Source: Baylisascaris procyonis
Taxonomy: Eukaryota; Nematoda; Chromadorea; Rhabditida; Ascarididae
NCBI GenBank assembly: GCA_037389465.1
Contig: JAZARR010000237.1
Span: forward strand, 1,302,001-1,366,000
Direction of reading: 5' to 3'
Length of the DNA: 64,000 bases
Under the pieces are notes generated by a model. It saw only the letters and a program-made list of their open reading frames with translations. It ran no database searches and was not told where the DNA came from. Shown piece by piece: positions 46,761 to 58,699 of the stretch (position 1 is the first letter of the stretch; the number at the start of each line of letters is the position of its first letter). Made by a program: the position numbers and the translations under genes.

Positions 46761-46899
46761 GATCAGTAATGATCCACTGCGAAACAACACATCATAAAAC
46801 TTCAATTCCAATAAGCTATTCACGCTTCGATTACTTTCGAAAGATTAAGTGCAATAAAAATCCAAGAAATACCACTTATACGGTGAAATAATTTACCTC

Positions 46900-49480
46900 G
46901 TAGACAATAAACATCAATTACGTCAACAACGCAAGAACTTTAACTATCTTCCACAAAATATGTACACAGCATTATTTCGACATTTGCATAAGTTGAATGT
47001 CAAAAAAAACGACTCTATCAGCCGGAAGGACGCTTTCAAAAAAATAGAGATGGTACCGTCTTAATGCCTTCATATCGGCTTTACTCAATAGTTACACTGA
47101 AACTGTTCATGCTATTCATGAACATTCTATAGAAGGAAAAAAGCCACAAATATCATAACTTCGAAAATGTTGATGAATAGTAGAGATATGAAAACGTTAG
47201 CGATTATTGCTACGAATGAATTGACATCAGCAAATTCAATTCCACCGCATACAATTTATGCATGAAATGAATCCCGAATCACATAAATATCTATTGAATA
47301 AAATTGCACAATATTAAGCACTTCAAATATACGCAGTAGTGGTAATTCTCATGACGAAAGGATTGTTTTATTGTTATCTATGAAGAATGGAGCATTGCAT
47401 TCGAGATTCTTTCTAAGGGGTTAGGAAATAAGACACACTAGCATATGAAAATGACATCTTTTTTATTATAACATCCACTCTTCTTTCGTTAACAGATGTA
47501 TAGGAATATTGCGAAAACCGAAACCAAAAAGTATTGACGGCTCTCTTTCCGACACGACAGGTGATGTTAAGGAAGTTAAATTAAAAAATATGCAAGAACC
47601 TGAATAAAATAAAGTACAACAACGAAATATTTGCGGGTGACTTATCCAATAAGAGAAATTACTCCGAATCATACATGGATGCACCCACCTCCTTCCTACC
47701 CCCCCCCGCCCCTCATCTCTCTTTACAATTTTAGGAAACTTTTGTTGCTCCTTGATCTTTTGTCTGAGAATTGCCGCTATCTGTATTTGATAACAAAAAG
47801 CCAACGCTTCATATTTTAGTCGAACTGTAAATGTGAAAAACGGTGAAATTTCAACGATAAAATTGCTGATTGCGGTCTCACTTGAGTTAGAGGCAAATGT
47901 GAGTTTCGGTTCGATCAGGAAAAAAAAAGCGCGTATGAATGAGCAAAACATTATACGTTTTTCATACTCAAAGTTTTGTTTTTACAGCAATTGTTCATCG
48001 TCTAATGCGATTCAAGCCTTAAAAATTTCTAAATTTTTCGATTAACCCTCTTTGCATCTAATTAAGAGAGTGCAACGAATGATGAGAAGGGTGAATTCTG
48101 CATTACTCGTATGTTTCGAATATGCATATCTATATAGGATGTTCAAGAGGCAATATAGAGTGATCAATTAAAGCAGATTATTCATAATTTAGAGAGATAT
48201 TTTTATTTCATAAATATCTATACGAAATTTATGAGGGTTATATGAGGTGATGGGTGTGATGTCTTGCTCATTGGAGAATCCCAAAAGAATGACAATACGA
48301 TTATTATTTGCAGCTATATGATCAATTGATTGCTGCATGGCTTATTACAATATTTATGATGCTATCAATTTCATCTCTTATTTTCAGTTATCTTTTCACG
48401 TTTTCACCGTCTATATCTCTATAGCATCAGATCTATTGCAATTTGTCTTCTATGTGGACCTATAATCTATACTAATTTTTTTTTTACTTTTCGAAAAAGA
48501 AAACATTCAAAACAAATTCGATGAATAAATTGCCTATTAGAAAACTATCTGCGATTGTTTGTGAATATTCTTTGTCCGTAGATATCAGCAGCATTTTTCC
48601 ACTAGGGTCAGGCTCATCTGCCCTTCAAAAATTTGCATATCAAGTTACATCCTAAGCAAATCAAGAGACATAACTATAAATACTACGGAACTAATCAGAG
48701 CGGTGTAAACGAAAAGAAACACATAGTCGGGCACTCAGTATGAAGCGGAGAAGAGTCCACTAATTATCATCAACAGCCTTTTGCTTAAAACGGAATTTCG
48801 AGCAAATATCAATGAAGCAGGGCAACGTTGAACAATTCGTCTTCATACTTTAATTACTAGCATATATGAATAGCCCATTAGTTTCCTTAGCAATTTTTAG
48901 GCCCTGAATGAGAAGTAAAGAAGAGGGCAAAAGGTCAATTACCCTAAGAATGACCATCATTGTTACTCGGATATTCAACTTCAGTGAAGAGAGCTTTGTG
49001 CACAATGGAAAGAGTTCTTTTACAAAATTGCTAACAACCTATGTGATACACTGCCGAACGGATAAATACTTGTATGACATAAAAGAGAAGCAATTGTATA
49101 TATGTTATCGATAGGTGTCCAGCGATAAAACCTCGATTGAACGCATGGCTATCTGAGGAGTTTTGCAATATATTATTAGCAATAATAACATTGTAATGAC
49201 TTTTAATGCCGCTAACATAATCCAACACAACTACTGACAACTATGTAAAAAAAAAACGCTCACTTCGACAATTAGAAAGGGATTACGAAGTAGATGGAAT
49301 CTAATTGATAGCGCTAAGATAGAATACCTTAGCTAAAGTCTGATGTTCTATTTTTAATTGAAAACGTCATACTATGAGAATAGACAATGTGCAGAGTGTC
49401 TATCGAATTGTTGTTTAAAGGGAAGTTCGATTGGTCGAATTAAGATTACTCGTAAAAACGAACGTTCACAAATCTTAAAG
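46900..49480. other. No gene supported
   Basis: Contains the longest open frame of the window (minus 47466-47951, 161 codons), but it crosses a C-tract (47699-47713), has no splice signals and is low in credible motifs. The plus strand at 47819-47901 has a weak acceptor and a good donor (AAT|GTGAGT) around NVKNGEISTIKLLIAVSL, a marginal exon. Confidence 0.35.
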
Positions 49481-49492
49481 AATTAAATCAAT

Positions 49493-50041
49493 ATGATGAT
49501 CGAAAACTGTACAATGCGGATAGCACTAATGCCAAGTTTAATCGTTCTTGTTTACAGTAATGAAATCAGTCCATTAAATTTTCATCAGCTATACAGTACC
49601 ACATATCCTCAACGAAATAGGGGAGAAAAAAAGAATTTAAAGAGTTCTCCCATGAAACTTTATGATCAACTTCTACTGAAAGAATTTTGTAGTAATGTGG
49701 ACGATTACGATAGATATATCAATAAAGTCTCTTTAAATTTCTCATTAAAATAAGTGATTAAAGAATTAAAAAATAGTTTCGATCCTACGCAACTAGCATA
49801 CAAGCGCAAACATAAAAGAAAAAAATCTAATCATTTGTTGCTCAGCTTTATAACACTACATGCAGTTCAAATGATTAACACCTGCCAATTTTCTTGTAAT
49901 ATTATAGCATCATTCGGCACAGGCAGAATAGGTGAAAATACTACGATGAAATTCTACCAGAGCTTCATAGTTCTGAAACTACTGATGAATTGGGTAAACA
50001 AAGACTTTGCGCATCCAAAAAAAAAAAATTTTTTGGCTTAG
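49493..50041 (+). pseudogene. Possible LINE-type reverse transcriptase fossil
   Basis: One frame is open for 183 codons except for a single TAA at 49751. It contains SSPMKLYDQLLLKEF, then FDPTQLAYKRKHKRK, then LLLSFITLH and CQFSCNIIASFGTG. Many non-LTR reverse transcriptases have SxxMKxxEKLLL, LDPLQFAYRxxRS and a FIDFSSAFNT block in that order and at similar distances; here the catalytic Asp is absent. The resemblance is partial. The first half alone, with RIALMPSLIVLVYS near its start, could instead be a small secreted protein. Confidence 0.33.
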
Positions 50042-50189
50042 TACTATTTTTAGATTATCTCTTCAAAGGTATTTCCACGTTATCTTCAAAAGACGTTTCT
50101 TGCTGTGCTATCAGAACGCTTCGAAACTTGTTTTCTTTCTTTCATTCAACAGCACATTATAACGTTGCTTCCAAATATTGGCTATGAGC

Positions 50190-52640
50190 TGCTAGATTAT
50201 GGAAATGGGTAAGAGAGGAGGGAAAAGGAGAGAAAGCTTATGATAAAAATCCCACATGGCGGAATTTTGAGCTATTCATTCGGTGCAATTTGCTAACTAA
50301 ATTCTCAAAATTTACTTCTTCTCTCTAGTATATATGTCCGAATTTAAAGACTAACATTCATTAGCTAAATGAAATATGCATCTCTCCTGAAAAGTTTTTC
50401 CTCTCATTTTTATCTATTTCAGCCTATATGTAAATGCTTTGATTCTAAGTAAATTTGAACTGCATTCGTTCATTTCAAGTAGTAATATCGGTTCTTCCCT
50501 CATTTAGCCTCTTATGTATATCGATGTATCATATGAATAGCGCGATGTGCATTTCATCAAGGAAGGAAGTCAATAAACCCCCCCCCCCACCGAAGTTAGT
50601 GTTTACAAATACGAAGACTTCAATGATGTCGATTCAGTCATCCTCTAAGAAGGACACAAATTCAATGCGCCTTAATTAAACACAAATAACATTTCGAAAA
50701 GAGTCGCTTCTGACGAGTGGATTGTCGTATATTTCCGATAGCTACCTAGAATAGCGTTTAAAAAAAAAGCTCTCTAGAAACATCATGTGAATGAATGACA
50801 AATTGGCTTCATGCCAACTTTAGAAAACAGCATTCGTTTTAATTTTAACTGTAACATCTTTCAACAGCAGGATGTATAGCCACGAGATAAAATTCTTGAT
50901 CTTCACTAAATTACCACGAAATATACGAGGAGAGTAGCCGATGGATTCTGATCTCCTCTCATCATGCTCTAATTCAGGTGTTTTCCAACCTTTTTATCAA
51001 CCTTCTCTTTGAAACTTTCCTTTCGTGCCAAAACTAAAGAGAAATATGCTGTTTAAGTACGAAAACAATGTAGAAGATGAAATAAAAATTTCGAAAAGTT
51101 TTTTCCTTAATATCAGTTCATAACCCTTCAATTGGCGTGCCGTGTTAATGAACTCTTAGTAATTTTGTCGTTTATTCACAACTCCTAATGAAGATGAACG
51201 ATTCTACAAGAAACTCATTTTTTTGTATAATGTCCAACGAAGAATCACCTTCTCTGAAACAATTATTATTTACCTGCGATGTTAAACAGATTCCTTAACG
51301 GCAATGTAAGAAAGATTTAACGGTAGTTTAGTAAAGGTGGCGTCAGTTGAAAATGATAAAATGATGGCTTCAACCAAAGAAGATCATGCTGAGTGCTTGG
51401 TACTTTGCAGTTGCACTACTTCATTACAGATTCTCGCTATGCGGTACAGCAATTATAGCATAGTCTTGAAATAATGAATAGAAGATGGCCACCAGAAGTT
51501 GCGTATTGAGCAACTGGCAGTGGTCAATAGAAGATACTTCATCCTACTTCATAGCAATACGAGAGGGTATGTCGCAAGAATCACACCGGAGAATTTCGAC
51601 GAGTTGGAAGTGGAAACCCCTCCCCCCCCCCCCCACCACCTCATTAACCTTATCCTTTAAATCTTTCATTATCAATTTTTCTTTTCCTGCGCAGCGTTGA
51701 TTGCTTCATCCGAGAAAAATCACCAAATAGGGGAAAAAAAAAGCAGTAAATCTATTCGCTTATTCTATTTTGGCAACAATGTTTTCTTTTCAACGATATT
51801 TGACTCAATAAAAATGCTGTATTTTATCTAGGTTATTCGTATGCAAATTTTATGCGTCGAAACGCTCATTACTTTTATATCCATCTAATAAAACGAAAAG
51901 AATATGATATATGCTACCCAGATAAATCCACACTAAAATAGTAAATCCACTTTGTTGAAAATTTAAAATCTGAAAATTATTTAAAGTTCTAGAATCTGAA
52001 CCTCCATCACTTGTTTCCATTATCATTTCTTTAGATAATGGCACTTCAGTCAACCCATTATTTACTTTGAGGGCGCGAATGCTTCAGTTTTAGAACAACA
52101 AGCCATGGAGCGTGCAAAACAAGTTGCTACGAAATACGACTTTGCGACTGCGCCTATATATCAACCGGCTGGTTGCTCATGAACTGTGAACAAATAATGA
52201 TGAGTATAAAGTAACACCTCTAAGTTTAAGTTGTTTTCGCCGCTTCCATAAATTCCCCTCAAAAAGGTTGACTTTTACGATGTGCCCCTGAAAGTTAAGA
52301 CTTGATCGGTTGAAAATGAGCGTAAAATTTCTACCCTTTTCAAGTTCTATATTTTCTTTAGAAGTTGATATAGGTCATTCTATGGTTCATATTATGGCAG
52401 TCAAGTTTTGTAGCCCCAAATTCAGCAATTCTCAAATTTAAACTACCTGGCAGATGGGTAGGTAGATATTTATATATAAGCGCAGTCGTGAAATCGCCAT
52501 AACGTGCTTAGCAAACGTAAATTTATAGAAATGCGCAGTGATTTAGAGCATATCCAAAGAAAGTTTGCAGAAATAGATTGATGAACTTAAACAATTAAAT
52601 GAATGGAAATTTTATGCTGGATGGAAAAAAAAGGAGATTT
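50190..52640. other. No gene recognised
   Basis: AT-rich, with two long C-tracts (50578-50588 and 51622-51634). Short frames around the C-tracts are artefacts of composition. Confidence 0.45.
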
Positions 52641-52648
52641 CAAAAAAT

Positions 52649-52888
52649 TCACCCAATTCCGTTCAGATCAAATATTACCAATGATGCTAGAGTAATATCT
52701 TTTGAAAGAAAAGAAAGCTCCAACATAAGCTCTCTTGGAAACGCAAGCAGACAACTAAATTTGTGATCTCCCTCTCCATGAAATCGGGAAGAAACATTCC
52801 TGAGATCACCCACAACGTATAAGTACTCCCAAAGAAATATCAATGATCTGTTCGTGTCGCTCACCGCGAAACGGTAAGGATATAGCAA
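52649..52888 (-). pseudogene. Possible BEL/Pao reverse transcriptase fragment
   Basis: The 79-codon frame has LYPYRFAVSDTNRSLIFLWE followed by SSRFHGEGDHKFSC and AFPRELMLELSFLSK. BEL/Pao reverse transcriptases carry F.QV.V...DR..LRFLW, then a Y/RM.VH.FGA.SSP block about 20 residues on. The first part matches well, the second poorly. No ATG, no LTRs and no neighbouring domains were found, so this is at best a degraded fragment; a cellular exon is the alternative. Confidence 0.3.
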
Positions 52889-52899
52889 TTGAGTGAGTT

Positions 52900-55840
52900 C
52901 ATATTAAACCGCTAAAGCCATGAAACATTCGAAAAAATCCCCAAAAAAATTATTCGGTACTCTGCTTCTAAGAGGCTTTCAGAGTATGCGTATAGCTAGT
53001 GAGCATTGCTTGAAGGAAGCATAGAGATTGAAAGCTTCAAAAAACTCGAAGCAAAGCTTAGTGGAACTTATATGCAATAATTGAATCGCATAGTTTAGAG
53101 GTGAAAAATATACAGCGTTGGATAATTAGGCGATAAGTAAGTGTCAATTTTCGAAGCATTTCACAAACGGATAAAACTTTTGAGTTCATTACTCGAAATG
53201 AGAAAGAATATCGGCGATGACACAATTAGCATGAGCCAAACTCGACCGACAGCGATCTCATTAACATAAATGTTTACTCGATAACATGCAAGCAATTTGC
53301 AATGTCGCCCGGTTACCACTCAATATAAACACCCAAACATAATTCACTCGAAGCAAACAATCCTTAAATACGTCAGTGAACATCACTCTGCTGATAGCTC
53401 TTCTATGAATAATCGCCTCATCGAGATAACCGCCTTCGATTGAAATAGAAATAAAAACAAATGCGAAAGAGTAACGGATGAGCTGGTAAAGTTAATGATG
53501 TATTCAAGCAGACGTTTTCAGATTGCAATCCCTCAAATGACACCTGCAGTGGATTACTGCTGACAGAACAGGGTAGTTCAGGCGAAGTGGAATGGGAAGG
53601 GTGCTTGAACCTTTACGCTTTGATTACTATTCAAACGAGAGGGAGGAGGGAGAAGGCGTAGGAAGGAGTTGCTATTTCACTATATTACAACTCTCGTTGC
53701 GAGCAATTCCCATTGTGCGAATAAGCAACCACTGAATAATACGCATATTTGATGCTATCTATAGCACACCCCAAATGCAATGAGCACCTTTATCGCAATA
53801 TAAACCTGTGCACTACTTAATATGAAACTTCTAGGAGGAATTTACGATTGCATTTTTGAAATGCACATTCAATTGCATTTAAAACGAATTTGGAAAGTGA
53901 TAAGAAAAGATTTTCGGATCACTTGCAATTGTGACCTCTATTCTGAAAGTTTGTAAGATAGAGTAATGAAAGAAATTTTTTTCATATTCGCGTATTATTC
54001 ACAAGATTTAGAGCTGCAATATATTATGGAAAGTTGTCGATACTACAACATATCTTCGAAGTGTTATACACAACAATTGCCTTTCGTTAGGAAACGCTAT
54101 ATCTAACTACTGCACAAAAGCATAATTTCGATAAGCGAAAATAATAGCCGAGCAGTGTTCGCCATATCGGTTCGGCATGGTCGCAGATGGTCAAAGCAAA
54201 GCGCCTGACTAACGCCAGCATCTGTGGCACATCTCAAAGATATCAACACTCAAATTGCTCTTTTCCTATTTTATTATGCACCATCATTCCTTAGGATGAA
54301 GCCTAATTTATCGCCACATCGCTTACTGCAATCTGCCATTCTTCTCACTCTTTTGCGAGCATCTCACTAATTCGAGGGTAGCAAGGGAGGTGCGAAAGAG
54401 TGAGGAGGAATGTTATGAAGAACGTGAACAGCTTAAAGAATTCTCAATATTCTCGAGGCAGGACAACACATGAATAATGCATCCATCACCAAAGTCACTA
54501 ACGACGTGGCATTGTGAACAGTGGTTACTTAAATCACCCTCTAAGCCATATTAAGCATTTCATAATATTTCGCATCATATAGAAATCTCACTATAAACAA
54601 CTAGTTAACTAGTTAAATTTTTCATCTTCATTGAATATACGAATCTTAGTTGTTCATTTATTGACAAACTTTGCTAATAATTTAAATGGCGCCTATTACG
54701 AATCAATGAATAGAACTCTGAGAAAATAGTGATTGAAATGATGAAAACTAATGAGACGGAAGCGTTAAATGAATAGACAATACAAATACATGTACATGCG
54801 GATGTCATTTGGGAATTGAAACGAGTATATTGCTATTCGGAGTCAAACGTTGTCAACAGCACCCATGAAATGCTCCATTAACAGCCTTCTTTATAAAATA
54901 AGTCTCATCGAAACGCTAGCAACTTCTCTTATCTACCAAAATGTCGGCAATCAAATCAACGGAATGCCTTGAGTGATGATGATATTCTCGTAATTCGACT
55001 TTCGACTATCACGAAAATGTTAGAACGAGTATCATGGAAATCATGAAATATTTGTTGAAACATATCATGAAAATATTTGTTAGAACGAGCACGCCTTATG
55101 TCGTGCAGATCACCAGCGTCCTCTTCTTACCTACCTCTTGGATATATCACACCACTTAGGATTTATTTAGCATTTAGAAGAGTGTGGCCACAGCTGAAAA
55201 TATGCAAAATACAAATCTTTGGCTAGATATTTATCTGCAATGAGGGTAGCCTATCAATACTGCGATCATTCAAACCCCTATATAAGCTAGGAAGAAATGT
55301 TTTTCCAACACTGGGCAAAGTTTTTCAGCGCATATAAGTGTAGTGAATAGATGACAATGACAGCAAAGAAAATTTCCCCAAAATTGTATGCGATCGTTGT
55401 AGAAGTAAATTTTGAAACGACTGTGTGTATATTGTTATCATTATAGAACAAATACTTCTGCAATGAAGTTTCTCATGGACACGACCGATGCACTAAATAC
55501 ATAAGCAACAAATTGAGCCAGGGTGGGGGTGGGGGAGGAAATGGAGGGAATGGGGGGAATTATGCACAACAACTGATTTATATATCAGTAAATCAATTAC
55601 ATTTAGTTGCTCCAAATGTTTAGCTGATGAGAATTTCATATATCGAAGAAAATCGTTAGTGTGTAATAGAAACGAATAGATTTGATCTTCAAAAGTTAAA
55701 TTTGTCCAAAGATTAGAGCGATAATTGAATGATGCTGGACTTGGATGTATTCAGAGTGGGGATCAGGATGATAAAAATCTCTTCAAAGTTTACGTTAAAA
55801 TTAACGTAAATAGGAAATATAAGACGAGTGAGATTGGGGA
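52900..55840. other. No gene recognised
   Basis: Intergenic. Notable only for a short repeat at 55020-55092, where tgttagaacgag occurs at both ends of an imperfect duplication of an atcatgaaa/tatttgtt unit, and for a G-rich patch at 55521-55558. Confidence 0.45.
55521..55558 (+). repeat. G-rich tract
   Basis: GGGTGGGGGTGGGGG followed by AGGAAATGGAGGG and a G6 run. It could form a G-quadruplex only with a long third loop. It is the only strong plus-strand G cluster in the window. Confidence 0.7.
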
Positions 55841-55860
55841 ATTGAAACGGTGTCCTTTAG

Positions 55861-56059
55861 AGTAAGAAACGCAAAATGTGCAAGAGAACAAGAAGCACTA
55901 ATATTGAGAAGCTTTTCTAGCTTGCATAACTACCTCGAAACATATACGCTGCTAAATAAGTATGCTCTCGAACATATTATCATTTACGACGTTAGCTGTG
56001 TTGTCACTAAAGGCAAAAAAAAAGTCGACGAACTCCTAATTCAAGTCATTAGAGAATGA
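55861..56059 (+). CDS. Candidate terminal exon, 65 residues
   Basis: The acceptor acggtgtcctttag is followed by one base and 65 codons to TGA. The peptide VRNAKCAREQEALILRSFSS, HNYLETYTLLNKYALEH, YDVSCVVTKGKKKVDELL is well mixed, largely helical and not repetitive. It requires an upstream exon ending in phase 2, not located. No family is recognised. It is one of the better isolated exon candidates. Confidence 0.42.
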
Positions 56060-57003
56060 GAATCATCCCATTAGACGAAAAGTTCGAGGACGAAACGCTT
56101 TGGAGAATACTGTTTCGGTGATCCCACTTGACTGCGAACATCGCAGATTTAGGTCTAATATGCCAGTTAATAAATGCCTGAAATGTTTTCATATCCTATC
56201 TCGTGGAACTTAACTATTGCATTGAATTAGCGACCGTTTTACTGGCCACTGCGATAAATCACTTTTACAAAGGAACCTAATTAAAGCCAATATTCGCTTA
56301 TACCTGTAATCAGCACTCAGCTAGAGATGTTTTGCAGATAACTTCTCAAAATGCCTCAACGTTGGCTTGACAATTGCACAGAATATACCACACTATTCCC
56401 TATCAGCCGTAATGTTTATTGTTCACATCAAGTATAAATAGTACATGCTGTGTTGATGTATTGCTTGTAAATTGGTATTGCCTTTTCAGAGCTTCATTTA
56501 AGCAAGCACCAATAAAATGACCTTAGCAGCGTTCTCGCTAATCAAGCCAACCGATCTTTCACAACCTTTTCTAATCAGTGGTACAATATGTGAACAAGAA
56601 GACTGAGCCCGTTTAAAAGTAGACTAACAATGACCTTTAATGTTGTTCAAATTTTTACAAGCAGCTAAATTTTTATCTCATTCACACTTTAATATTTATT
56701 TATTTGTTTTATTATTCAATTCGTTCAATTTTATTTCAATTTATTTATTTTATTTCACTCATTCATTCCAACTTATTTACTCATCTAATTGCTTATTCTA
56801 TTTTTTTTTGTTTTCAGTAAATTTTATTTTTTCCGCTTCTTGCGGGTAATTCACAATAATCAATATTTGATATCGATATGCAGACAGTTTAAATTTTACT
56901 ATATTAATCTACTAAGCTTGAGCCTCTAAGTGGTGTTCACAGCTCCGTTGCTTCTGATTTTTTAATTCAATTTCAGCTATTTCAACAGAATAGCATCAAG
57001 TTT

Positions 57004-57213
57004 ATGTGTAATTGTTATTTCTATTCAGTTCTCTTAATTGTTGCATGCAGATGGATAAACATCTTTTCCGTATTCATCTTCTTGTCTATTCATTTCATAA
57101 ATGCCGATGTGCTGAATACGAATAGTATATCAAGTTACGGCAACAACTACACATTGAACGCTCAAAACGACTACTTCTCAATGCATTTCACAGTACGCTT
57201 AACATATTTCTAA
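57004..57213 (+). CDS. Small ATG ORF with signal peptide
   Basis: ATG at 57004 opens 69 codons: a long hydrophobic start (YSVLLIVACRW, IFSVFIFLSIHFINA), then a polar part (DVLNTNSISSYGNNYTLNA) to TAA. A canonical acceptor (ttttttaattcaatttcag) lies 27 bases upstream of the ATG, as expected for a trans-splice site or a 5' UTR intron end. A possible donor (ACA|GTACGC) lies near the end. An internal acceptor at 57050 opens another short frame. If real, this is a small secreted protein of unknown function. Confidence 0.4.
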   Translation: MCNCYFYSVLLIVACRWINIFSVFIFLSIHFINADVLNTNSISSYGNNYTLNAQNDYFSMHFTVRLTYF

Positions 57214-57255
57214 GTTTGGCTACACATCCTATGGCGCCTAGCAAATAAACACCAT

Positions 57256-57447
57256 ATGCATCATTGCTCGAGAGTAGCAAAACGCATTCCCATGAATTAT
57301 ATAAAGCGTAGCGCGCTCTTTAGCTTCTCTAAAACAATATATGAGTATTCATGTCCCCACGCTACACTGATTGTGGACTTAACAACCAATTATAGGAACA
57401 TATCTTGTCAGCTTGCACTGGGGACACCAAAACACCAATATGTATAA
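57256..57447 (+). CDS. Short ATG ORF, unassigned
   Basis: ATG at 57256 opens 63 codons (HHCSRVAKRIPMNYIKRS, EYSCPHATLIVDLTTNY, ISCQLALG) to TAA. It is protein-like with three Cys. It begins 43 bases after the previous ORF's stop in another frame. No splice signals were matched. Confidence 0.25.
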   Translation: MHHCSRVAKRIPMNYIKRSALFSFSKTIYEYSCPHATLIVDLTTNYRNISCQLALGTPKHQYV

Positions 57448-58162
57448 CTCATTCCATCGTTTTCAAATAACCCATCACATAACAATCCATACCACCTATA
57501 ACACTCTCCTTACTTGTATGTAAAAAATGCGTATTTGCCAGCATTTCTGGCACTTGCTAAATAAATATGTTCAAAGGAATTCACAGACTAATGGGGATGC
57601 TTTTCAAACTGTATTTTTGCTCATCAGCGGCTATAAGATATATAGTGGTCAACGATGAATGCATTCGCAAAACTTCATGAATGCTCAACGAGACGATCAA
57701 TGGTTATTGAGGAATACCTGATTGTATTTTACGAATTTTCTGAACTTGAGTTACTAATGTAGAATATTGCGCTTAAAAAATTGACATCTAGCTAAGACGA
57801 ATATTTATTAAGTGGGTTAATTTATTAGACGAATGTACGCTTAAGTAAGTCATATCTAACATGGCACTCTAATTGATGCACATATCGCAAGCACAGAAAT
57901 TGATGGCAGGGATTCTTTCGCGTATTCCAAACATCCTTCTTCAGTCATTTGCGGCAATTTTGAGGCATCTCTTTTTGTTTTTCATTCTCCATAACCACAC
58001 CCTCTCCCCACCCCCCCCCTCACACCTTAACACTAATAAATATCAGGGGGACGTTTCATGAGCGTTCGTTGGCGCAATTTCCCTCACGCTTTCTCTTGAA
58101 CTATTGCTTCCACTTTCAACACGGAAAACACATGACACGAACGTGTATCATGACAAAAAAAT

Positions 58163-58679
58163 TTGGCTGAAGCTGTGTATCTCTCCAACATCAACGATGC
58201 ATTTTGCAGTTTAAGTGGTTCACGTAGGGCTAAAGTTTTGCCAGTACACTTCTATCAGCAACATCTCATTAGGAGCCACAAAAGCAAGGCACTTTTTGAG
58301 TCCATTCCACGTCTATTTTGCAGTGTTAATCACACGTTGGCGTAGGTAAGCGCAGTTGCAGTGTTGCAGTGTAAAAATAACATTCAGAAATTTGGCGCAT
58401 TACGTGAAGAATGGTGCCTTGTCGCTAAGAGATCTTTGCACACCTGAACGTAGCATCCTATTGAAATGAAGGCACTGATTGGTGGAAATGAAGAGGATGG
58501 CTCAAGGAAATGTAACGCAGAAAGGATTCCTGCTAGGAGTGGGTTGCCTGATGTGCAATAAACCACTAATATTACAACACATCTTTTATGTGAACGACAA
58601 TCAATGTGTGGCCTGTGTTATTTTGCTCTCCTTTAGGTTGCGACGTCTTGAAAACAACTCACTGTATCTATACAATTGA
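58163..58679 (+). CDS. Two short frames, unassigned
   Basis: 58163-58345 (EAVYLSNINDAFCSLSGS, KALFESIPRLFCS) ends in a TAG that abuts a strong GTAAGC donor, so either the frame or the donor is accidental. 58479-58679 has a true ATG at 58488 and reads GFLLGVGCLMCNKPLIL, VNDNQCVACV, a CxxC...CxxC arrangement that recalls zinc-binding modules without matching one. Both are possible exons of one plus-strand gene. Confidence 0.25.
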
Positions 58680-58699
58680 AGTAAACCCAACCATCAATA

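Noticed and set aside
46505..46891. 128-codon plus-strand frame
   Set aside because: Antisense to the signal-peptide exon in a GC-rich patch where stops are rare in several frames.
47466..47951. Longest open frame in the window, 161 codons, minus strand
   Set aside because: It has no acceptor or donor, crosses a C-tract translated as Gly/Arg, and has low-complexity hydrophobic ends. About one frame near this length is not surprising in 64 kb.
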